Below, piece after piece: positions 7,202 to 12,248 of a stretch of DNA of 12,248 nucleotides; the stretch's first letter is position 1, and each line of letters starts with the position of its first letter. The translations under genes and the position numbers were made by a program. Origin of the DNA: Pseudobdellovibrionaceae bacterium (lineage in GTDB: Bacteria; Bdellovibrionota; Bdellovibrionia; Bdellovibrionales; JAMPXM01); assembly GCA_913776405.1 (NCBI GenBank), contig CAJYOV010000651.1, positions 1 through 12,248 of the forward strand, written 5' to 3'. Under the pieces are notes generated by a model. That model was not told the origin of the DNA. It did no database searches and saw nothing but the letters and a program-made list of their open reading frames with translations.

Positions 7202-8347
7202 TTAATCTTCGAACGTCCACCACTGCAGTGACGACGGGTCAAAGATGCGAATTTTAATTTCGCGCTTCATGACGATAGTCGCAGGCAATCGCAACGCCCC
7301 GAACTCAAAGTAACCGCTCATGAGCTTCGCATTCGGAGCTCGATCGAGATAACGAGTTTTTCCGTAGGCGCGAGCACCACAATACGCTGTGCAATCATCT
7401 TCGGGACACTCTCGACATTCGAGAAGAAGGTGAACGCGCGGCCCAAAGTTTTCTTCGCCCATTTGAAGCTCTGATTGAAACACGCCTCTTAAAACTCGGG
7501 CGTCTGTCGACGACGTATTCCGAAACACGAGAGTGTTCTTCCTCTCAACACCGGCTACTTGATCCCACGTAAGTTCAAGTTTGTAATTCCCGTTCGCCAA
7601 AAATCCGAGAGACTTTTGAAGCGGCGAAAGCGCCGAGCTCGGCAAACCTTTCGAGCGATCGTAAGTCAGATCGGCGACTTCGTTTGCAATCGCTCGGTAC
7701 GGCCATCGTGGTGTTTCAATGAGACCGAAAGAAGGTGGCGGCGAACGACGTTCCAGAATCTGATAAGCGAGTTTTGAGTCCATGACCGAAACAGAATCGT
7801 GAGACATGCCGAAAATGTGACCGAGTTCATGCAGCACCATTTGATGAATCTTGACGGGATCATTCTCAAACGAGCTCACGTAAATCTGGCCACCGTTTCG
7901 ATAAGTAACGTGATCGTAATCGCCACGGGTTGCTAGCGCGAGAGCGCCTTCATCTTTAGCGAGTGCCTGGAAAACTTCGTTTGTTTCAATACCGAAAAGG
8001 AAGCGAAGCTGTTCGCTTGGCTTCGTACACGTCGCGACCTCGTGCATTTGCAAAGAGACTTTCAGGTTTCGGAAGCCCGCAAGATTCTGAAATTCTTTTT
8101 TATCAAGTTCGTATTTTTTGAAGAACTGTTGCCACTGGCGAATGCTGGTTCGGACGATTTCGCGAATCTTCGGCGTCGGAACGCGGTCGTTATTTTCGAT
8201 GCAGTATTCGATCGGTTTCGATCCGAGAAACCACACATTGTTTTCCTCAAGCGTGAGCACGCTTCCGTTCGTGCTGATACCGGCAGACGCGATCGGAGAA
8301 ACGACGATCAAACCCAAAGACAAGACGAACAGACACAGTAGCTTCAC
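7202..8347 (-). CDS. Secreted matrixin-like zinc metalloprotease
   Basis: A probable exported zinc protease of 381 residues. The signal peptide spans residues 1-22 (hydrophobic core LLCLFVLSLGLIVV, cleavage near ASA-G). The catalytic motif HELGHIFGMSH (173-183) is a complete HExxHxxGxxH zinc site: H173, H177 and H183 bind zinc and E174 is the base. A Met-turn candidate, M189 in SVMDS, follows six residues later, so it belongs with the metzincins, nearest the matrixins. Upstream, GGQIYVSSF (152-160) resembles the edge-strand region before the helix. The roughly 190 residues after the catalytic core look beta-rich and include a four-cysteine cluster (CRECPEDDCTAYC), perhaps a disulphide-stabilised or binding domain. 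There is no obvious cysteine-switch propeptide. The GTG start at 8347 has GAGGGG (8359-8354) six bases upstream. The same-strand neighbour upstream is another exported protein. Its substrate is unknown; host or prey protein digestion is a guess from lineage. Confidence 0.9.
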   Translation of the reverse strand: MKLLCLFVLSLGLIVVSPIASAGISTNGSVLTLEENNVWFLGSKPIEYCIENNDRVPTPKIREIVRTSIRQWQQFFKKYELDKKEFQNLAGFRNLKVSLQMHEVATCTKPSEQLRFLFGIETNEVFQALAKDEGALALATRGDYDHVTYRNGGQIYVSSFENDPVKIHQMVLHELGHIFGMSHDSVSVMDSKLAYQILERRSPPPSFGLIETPRWPYRAIANEVADLTYDRSKGLPSSALSPLQKSLGFLANGNYKLELTWDQVAGVERKNTLVFRNTSSTDARVLRGVFQSELQMGEENFGPRVHLLLECRECPEDDCTAYCGARAYGKTRYLDRAPNAKLMSGYFEFGALRLPATIVMKREIKIRIFDPSSLQWWTFED

Positions 8348-8353
8348 GATTTG

Positions 8354-8359
8354 CCCCTC
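8354..8359 (-). promoter_or_regulatory. Shine-Dalgarno site supporting a GTG start
   Basis: GAGGGG on the minus strand lies six bases before the GTG at 8347 of the metalloprotease gene and, with the signal peptide that begins there, supports the non-ATG start. Confidence 0.75.
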
Positions 8360-8413
8360 AATGTGAGAGGTCAGACGTACTTGATCGCAAAATCTAAAGC
8401 AATTCAGGCTAAA

Positions 8414-8445
8414 GCGGAGATGTTGAAATCAAAATCAACATCCGC
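8414..8445 (-). terminator. Bulged stem-loop after the small exported protein gene
   Basis: GATGTTGA (8419-8426) pairs with TCAACATC (8435-8442), extended by GCG/CGC (8414-8416 with 8443-8445) across a two-base bulge; the loop is 8 bases. It lies two bases past the stop codon at 8448. The minus strand continues CTTTAGCC, which is only weakly T-rich, so this is a possible rather than a clear terminator. It separates that gene from the metalloprotease gene. Confidence 0.4.
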
Positions 8446-8447
8446 TG

Positions 8448-8945
8448 TTAGTTGGTAAAGAAAATATCGTAGCGAATGCCTGAACCACTTCGCGAATCGC
8501 ACTTCAAAGTCGTGCGTTGAAAACGAACTTTCTTCGCCGCTTGATCTTTTAGCTCCCAAACTTTTTCGAGGTCTTTGCCTTCGAACGCTCGGATCGATTC
8601 GCCTGGCATATCGACGCCCAATCCAGTCGAAAGTTTCTGAGCTTCACCAAAACATTCGAGCGTCATTTCTTCTGACATTTTTCGGGACTTACATTGATTG
8701 CAGGTGAGCGCGACTTGCTTGGTCAGTGCCCCTTGCGGATAAGCGTCGATGCTCATCCAAGTTTTCGCGTCGGCCCGCTTTGATGAGTAGAAAGGGTCTT
8801 TCGGTTTGCGCTTTGAAACTTCAACGAACCCTTGGCTTGCTGCCACTTCTTCGGCCTTCTCCATGGTTGGAGCTTTGAGAGAAGGGCTAGCTTCGACCGA
8901 AACAGCAAAAAACGAAGAAAGAAGAAGGAAAACGAGGTTTTTCAT
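8448..8945 (-). CDS. Small exported Cys-containing protein of unknown function
   Basis: Unrecognised protein of 165 residues with a clear signal peptide (lysine at 2, hydrophobic LVFLLLSSFFAVSV, likely cleavage after VEA at residue 19). The mature part of about 146 residues has four cysteines: C82 and C85 in TCNQC, then C98 and C149. They could form two disulphides in the periplasm; CNQC is not one of the classic thioredoxin-type active sites and no thioredoxin fold is evident. The C-terminus is basic and aromatic (KKVRFQRTTLKC, then IRYDIFFTN). There is no lipobox and no second membrane helix. The ATG has only a weak GGA nine bases upstream. It is divergent from ndk across 114 bases and lies first in the minus-strand block, 100 bases before the metalloprotease gene. 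The hairpin after its stop suggests a separate or only partly linked transcript. Confidence 0.75.
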   Translation of the reverse strand: MKNLVFLLLSSFFAVSVEASPSLKAPTMEKAEEVAASQGFVEVSKRKPKDPFYSSKRADAKTWMSIDAYPQGALTKQVALTCNQCKSRKMSEEMTLECFGEAQKLSTGLGVDMPGESIRAFEGKDLEKVWELKDQAAKKVRFQRTTLKCDSRSGSGIRYDIFFTN

Positions 8946-9059
8946 AGGTTAGATTCCAGTCTTTTCCTTGATTCGATGCAAGACGGTAGGTAGAAAAACC
9001 GGGTTCATTGTTAAAATTTAGCCCCGCGTTTCAAACCGCGGCTTTCAAGGGAGCCCCTC

Positions 9060-9485
9060 ATGGCAAAAGAAATGACTTTCAGCATCATCAAGCCAAACGC
9101 AGTAAAGAAGAACGCGATCGGCGACATCATCCACATGTTCGAGTCACAAGGTCTCAAAATCGCAGCTGCGAAATTGACTGTCCTTAGCCGCAAAAAAGCA
9201 GAAGAGTTCTACGCTGAGCATTCGGCTCGCCCGTTCTTCGGCGAACTCGTTGATTTCATGACTTCAGGTCCAGTCATGCTGATGGCTCTCTCAGGCGAAG
9301 GCGCAATCATGAAAAACCGCGAGATCATGGGCGCGACTGATCCAGGTAAAGCAGCTGAAGGCACAATCCGCAAAAAGCACGGCGCATCTGTCGGCGAAAA
9401 CGCAGTTCACGGTTCAGACAGCCCAGAGTCGGCTGCTCGCGAACTCGCGCTCTTCTTCGAGAAGACAGAACTCGTAAACGCGTAA
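9060..9485 (+). CDS. ndk: Nucleoside diphosphate kinase
   Basis: Transfers the gamma-phosphate of NTPs to NDPs through a phosphohistidine, balancing cytoplasmic nucleotide pools. At 141 residues it has the normal length of the short bacterial form. The signature is intact: K11 in [11 protein letters not shown]51, the Kpn loop region with ARPFF (56-60), R104 in GTIRKKHG, N114, and catalytic His117 in [10 protein letters not shown]. The C-terminus [10 protein letters not shown] is typical. The ATG is preceded by AAGGGAG (9047-9053) at six bases. An AT-rich stretch with TAAAAT at 9012-9017 could be a -10 box, but no matching -35 is obvious. The gene opens a four-gene plus-strand cluster (rRNA methyltransferase, PilF-like lipoprotein, RodZ-like protein) in which ndk is also first in other proteobacteria. 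Confidence 0.98.
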   Translation: MAKEMTFSIIKPNAVKKNAIGDIIHMFESQGLKIAAAKLTVLSRKKAEEFYAEHSARPFFGELVDFMTSGPVMLMALSGEGAIMKNREIMGATDPGKAAEGTIRKKHGASVGENAVHGSDSPESAARELALFFEKTELVNA

Positions 9486-9493
9486 GCGGATCT

Positions 9494-10684
9494 TTGAAAC
9501 TCTCTCGCGGCCAGACCTTAGAAGTAACGATCGATCGACTTTCAGTCGGCGGTCGAGGTGTTGGCCGCGCTGAGAAGTTTGTCATTTTCGTACCCGATAC
9601 GGCACCCGGCGAACGCGTCGAAGTCGAAATCACCTTCGTCAAAAAAAGCTTCGCTGAGGGTCGACTCCTTCGTATTCTGTCGCGCTCTTCTACCCGCGTG
9701 ACGCCGACCTGTCCGGTCGCAGGTCTCTGCGGCGGCTGCAATTGGCAGCACCTCGATGCAGCCACTCAACTTCACTGGAAACGCGAGCTTGTTCGCGAAT
9801 CTCTTCGTAAATTCTCAGGCTTCGACGTTTCGGAAGAGGCTCGAGTTCAAGCGGTCGTGGCGAGCCCGAATTCGTTTCGTTATCGAAATCGCGTTCAGTT
9901 TCATCATGAAAGCGGAAAGCTCGGCTTCTTCCAGCGCGGCTCACACCGGATTGTGAATATAGACGACTGCCCCATTACGGAAGAGGCGATCACGAGTCTG
10001 ATTCCAGACTTCAAAGCGAGGTTTGCAACTGCAGCTCCAGGTCGGTTTGAGGCTTTCATCTCTGAGGATGGCCCAGTCCGCACCCGTGGTCCTGGTCACA
10101 TGGACACCGATCAAGAAGCCGAGTCCGGGGGCTTGAGCTTCTCATTTTCTCAAGTGAATACCGCGCAAAACACGAATCTCGTGCGCGCGGTGGTCGAGCT
10201 CTTTCACAAAATGTCCAAGTCCGTCTCGAAACCTCAGGTTTTCGATCTTTATTCGGGCGCAGGCAACTTTACGTTTCCGCTCATGGAAGCCTTGCCGACT
10301 GCAAGTTTCACAGCCGTTGAACTCAACTCGCAAAGCGTGAAAAGAGGCCGCGAGAAAACAGCGGCGAGCTTCCCTGATCGTGATGTCCGATGGTTTGAGG
10401 CTGACGTCTTAACTTTTCTAAAACACAACGAGTTGCCCGAAGGCGCACTTGTCTTGATCGATCCTCCACGTGTGGGATGCGACCCTGAAGTCATGCGAAT
10501 CCTGGCTAGCTCAAAAATTTCTTATCTTGTGTATGTCAGCTGTCATCCGGTAACGCTTGCCCGAGATCTCGCTTTTATGAAAGAGGCTGGCTACCGACTC
10601 GAGCGCGTTCAGCCCTTCGACATGTTCCCTCAAACGGATCACGTCGAAACTCTAGTTTTCTTATCGCGCGAGACAATCGTCTAG
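9494..10684 (+). CDS. rlmD: 23S rRNA (uracil-5-)-methyltransferase, RlmD/RumA type
   Basis: A SAM-dependent enzyme that makes 5-methyluridine in RNA; in E. coli RlmD modifies U1939 of 23S rRNA. The 396-residue protein has an N-terminal TRAM RNA-binding domain (about 5-64), four cysteines positioned for the [4Fe-4S] cluster (C73, C79, C82 in CPVAGLCGGC, and C159 in DDCP), FSQVN (218-222), the SAM loop DLYSGAGNFTFPL (251-263), LIDPPRVGCD (321-330), the catalytic nucleophile C350 in YVSCHP and the base E385 in HVETLV. All catalytic residues are present. The start is TTG at 9494, eight bases after the ndk stop; no ATG or GTG precedes it in frame, and the TRAM domain begins right after it. The ribosome site (GCGGA, three bases away) is poor, so coupling to ndk is likely. 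Whether the site is U1939, U747 or a tRNA uridine cannot be decided here; the iron-sulphur cysteines favour the RlmD/RlmCD group over TrmA. Confidence 0.9.
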   Translation: MKLSRGQTLEVTIDRLSVGGRGVGRAEKFVIFVPDTAPGERVEVEITFVKKSFAEGRLLRILSRSSTRVTPTCPVAGLCGGCNWQHLDAATQLHWKRELVRESLRKFSGFDVSEEARVQAVVASPNSFRYRNRVQFHHESGKLGFFQRGSHRIVNIDDCPITEEAITSLIPDFKARFATAAPGRFEAFISEDGPVRTRGPGHMDTDQEAESGGLSFSFSQVNTAQNTNLVRAVVELFHKMSKSVSKPQVFDLYSGAGNFTFPLMEALPTASFTAVELNSQSVKRGREKTAASFPDRDVRWFEADVLTFLKHNELPEGALVLIDPPRVGCDPEVMRILASSKISYLVYVSCHPVTLARDLAFMKEAGYRLERVQPFDMFPQTDHVETLVFLSRETIV

Positions 10685-10740
10685 AACGAAAAAATCCATG
10701 CGTTTTGCATGCTTACGAATTCTTTGATAGCCTTAAATCG

Positions 10741-11508
10741 ATGCTTAAATCTCTCGTTCAACGCTTTGTCGCGATCTCTCTCGCGAGTGCTGCTGCACTC
10801 GTATTGTCGTCGTGTGCAACGAACAAAGCTCTAAACGAATCGCAACTTCACGCGCGCATCGGTGCAGGGCTGCTTCAACAAGGTCGTTACCCCGAGGCTC
10901 TTCGCGAACTTTTGACCGCTGAGAAGTTGAATCCGAACGACGCCGCGATTCAAAACAATCTTGGGCTCGCCTACTTCATGCGAGATCGCTTCTCGCTTGC
11001 GGCTGAAAAACTTCGCCGGGCAATTGAGCTTGAGCCAAAGTACACAGAAGCACGCAACAACTTGGGGCGCGTTCTCATCGAGCTTGAGCAGTATGACCAA
11101 GCACTTCGCGAACTGAAGATCGTCACTTCCGATCTGACCTATCCTGATCCGGCTAAAGCTTACGTCAATTACGGGCTCGCTTACTTCCGTAAGCGCAACT
11201 TCACTGAAGCGCGTTCGGCCTTCGCAAAAGCGATGGAAGCCAATCGCAACAACTGCCTTGCTCACACTTATTTCGGCCGCTCGCTTCTTGAGCTCGGGAA
11301 GTTTGAGCAGGCCACACAAGCTCTCGACAACGCATCTGTCGTTTGCCCCGAAGGTGGCAACGAAGAAGCGAAGTATTTCGGCGGCTTGGCTTACTACAAA
11401 TTGGGAAAAACATCTCTCGCAGTCTCCAGGATGGAAGACGTGATCAAGAGTTCGCGCGACGTTCGCTATGCGAAAAAAGCGGAAGAGCTTTTGAAGTTGA
11501 TGAGATAA
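10741..11508 (+). CDS. pilF: TPR lipoprotein, PilF/PilW/Tgl-like
   Basis: A lipoprotein of 255 residues made of tetratricopeptide repeats. Residues 1-24 are a signal peptide ending in the lipobox LSSC, so C25 would be lipidated and the protein anchored, probably to the outer membrane. After it come about five or six TPR units, for example GAGLLQQGRYPEALRELLTAEKLNP, NNLGLAYFMRDRFSLAAEKLRRAIELEP, NNLGRVLIELEQYDQALRELK and similar, each about 34 residues. In Pseudomonas and Myxococcus such proteins (PilF, Tgl) help the type IV pilus secretin assemble in the outer membrane. The neighbours ndk and a RodZ-like gene match the pilF context, but no pilus gene is in the window. I chose ATG 10741 because it gives a clean lipoprotein signal; an in-frame TTG at 10705 would add 12 residues. 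Neither has a good Shine-Dalgarno. A 5-bp CATGC/GCATG hairpin lies before it at 10697-10711. Confidence 0.82.
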   Translation: MLKSLVQRFVAISLASAAALVLSSCATNKALNESQLHARIGAGLLQQGRYPEALRELLTAEKLNPNDAAIQNNLGLAYFMRDRFSLAAEKLRRAIELEPKYTEARNNLGRVLIELEQYDQALRELKIVTSDLTYPDPAKAYVNYGLAYFRKRNFTEARSAFAKAMEANRNNCLAHTYFGRSLLELGKFEQATQALDNASVVCPEGGNEEAKYFGGLAYYKLGKTSLAVSRMEDVIKSSRDVRYAKKAEELLKLMR

Positions 11509-11524
11509 GGCGATAGGCAACACG

Positions 11525-12248
11525 ATGAAAACAACCGGGCAGATCTTAAAAGAGAATCGCGAGCGAAAAGGAATTTCGATCAACGAAGTGGCGATTGCCA
11601 CGAAGATCAACGTAAAAACCATCATCGCGATGGAAGCCGGTGACGTCGAAAAGCTGCCGCCTAAAACATTCTTGCGCGGCTTCGTACGTGCTTACGCAAG
11701 TTACTTGGAACTCGACGTCGAACAACTCTTGAATACGTTCTACGATGAAATGGGTTCGACAAAACCGCGCGCGCCAGAAGCGTCGGCGACGGCCGCACCG
11801 ACAGCTGCCTCAGGCACGCCGGGCCCGCGCGCCAACAATGGCGAAGCCGATCGCGCAATCAATCCAAAAACTTCGCCGGCGGTTACGATCGGCGCCGTGG
11901 TTGGCATTCTTCTTCTCGTCGTTTTGATCGTCGTCTTCAAAAACAAGATGGAGAACTACGAGAAAGAAACGGTCGTTGCGACACCGACAGGTCTCGAGTC
12001 ACTTCCGGCGTCTCCGACCGCATCGCCAAGCGCTACGGTTGCATCGGCGACACCTGCTGATTCAGTTGCTAGCCCAACTCCGGGGTCAGAAGTTGCGGCT
12101 GCCGTAGCGTCAGCGTCTCCAACACCGACTGCAACCCCGTCACCGAGCCCATCGCCAACTGCGGCACCTACGGCGACAGCGACACCAAAACCGACAGCGA
12201 CGGCAACACCGAAACCAACTCCTACGGCATCCCCAACGGCTACGCCTA
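11525..12248 (+). CDS. rodZ: RodZ-like HTH membrane protein, N-terminal part
   Basis: The frame is open to the right edge and 241 codons are visible, so the C-terminus is missing. Residues 5-70 form a cytoplasmic HTH of the RodZ type (GQILKENRERKGISINEVA, then IAMEAGDVEKLPPKTFLRGFVRAYASYLEL). A short Ala/Pro linker follows, then a single membrane helix (about 119-138) and a long Pro/Thr/Ser/Ala-rich part from about residue 150 to the edge. In E. coli RodZ links MreB filaments to the membrane to maintain rod shape, through an HTH-like domain that binds MreB rather than DNA, and ends in a periplasmic DUF4115-like domain; that domain would lie beyond the window. The start ATG is 16 bases after the lipoprotein stop, with a weak AGG seven bases upstream. 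The HTH-TM-spacer layout and the pilF neighbour support the call; a plain HTH membrane regulator is the alternative. Confidence 0.85.
   Translation, partial: MKTTGQILKENRERKGISINEVAIATKINVKTIIAMEAGDVEKLPPKTFLRGFVRAYASYLELDVEQLLNTFYDEMGSTKPRAPEASATAAPTAASGTPGPRANNGEADRAINPKTSPAVTIGAVVGILLLVVLIVVFKNKMENYEKETVVATPTGLESLPASPTASPSATVASATPADSVASPTPGSEVAAAVASASPTPTATPSPSPSPTAAPTATATPKPTATATPKPTPTASPTATP
11990..12248 (+). repeat. Low-complexity Pro/Thr/Ser/Ala coding repeat
   Basis: Within the RodZ-like gene the DNA becomes a run of degenerate short units such as ACACCGAAACC and GCGACA coding ATPKPTAT-, TPSPSPS- and SPTA-type peptides. It continues to the window edge. Units vary in codon use, so this is protein-level low complexity rather than a clean DNA tandem array. 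Confidence 0.7.

Noticed and set aside
9024..9041. CCGCG/CGCGG hairpin before ndk as a riboswitch or leader regulator
   Set aside because: The stem is only 5 bp with an 8-base loop and there is no alternative structure or T run; too weak to call.
10831..11625. Minus-strand open frame of 264 codons opposite the TPR lipoprotein and RodZ-like genes
   Set aside because: The plus strand carries clear TPR repeats and an HTH here. The reverse frame shows no family pattern and is an antisense by-product of codon bias.
11990..12248. Possible tandem repeat array or CRISPR-like repeats at the right end
   Set aside because: Units are irregular, have no constant spacers and stay in one reading frame coding a Pro/Thr/Ser/Ala-rich segment, so this is protein low complexity.

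Overview
The window looks like chromosomal core DNA with a short accessory stretch from a Gram-negative deltaproteobacterium-like organism, most likely of the Bdellovibrio group (Bdellovibrionota). That placement is inference. It rests on a TIGR02147-type regulator (a family I associate with Fibrobacter and Bdellovibrio relatives), a secreted HExxHxxGxxH metalloprotease, several Sec-exported proteins of no recognisable family, and the gene order ndk / rRNA methyltransferase / PilF-like lipoprotein / RodZ-like protein. I see no rRNA, tRNA, CRISPR array, insertion sequence, integrase or phage gene, and no stretch over 300 bases lacks a gene.

Left part (1-3690): the N-terminus of an ABC-transporter ATPase runs off the left edge on the minus strand. 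After a 224-base gap with two perfect stem-loops comes malate dehydrogenase (mdh, minus). It is divergent from sucC-sucD (plus), the two succinyl-CoA synthetase subunits, which overlap by one base. The sucCD unit ends in a strong, near-symmetric terminator that also faces the last gene of the next block. mdh and sucCD supply two steps of the TCA cycle; sucAB is not in the window.

Middle part (3706-8945): six genes all lie on the minus strand. Read in transcription order they are a small exported Cys-containing protein, an exported matrixin-like zinc metalloprotease (GTG start), an OmpR/PhoB-type response regulator without a neighbouring kinase, a TIGR02147-type HTH regulator, and two exported proteins of unknown function separated by 3 bases. 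This is the accessory and least explained part: two regulators sit between four envelope or secreted proteins.

Right part (9060-12248): ndk, an RlmD/RumA-type 23S rRNA m5U methyltransferase (TTG start), a TPR lipoprotein resembling PilF/Tgl, and a RodZ-like protein (HTH, one membrane helix, Pro/Thr/Ser/Ala-rich periplasmic part) cut by the right edge. All four are on the plus strand with gaps of 8, 56 and 16 bases, so they are probably co-transcribed. The order matches the ndk-rlmN-pilF-rodZ order known from Pseudomonas, except that a different 23S rRNA methyltransferase takes the rlmN position.

I found no clear, wholly new system. The best candidates for undescribed biology are the regulator-plus-secreted-protein block on the minus strand, and the methyltransferase swap in the ndk-pilF-rodZ cluster.
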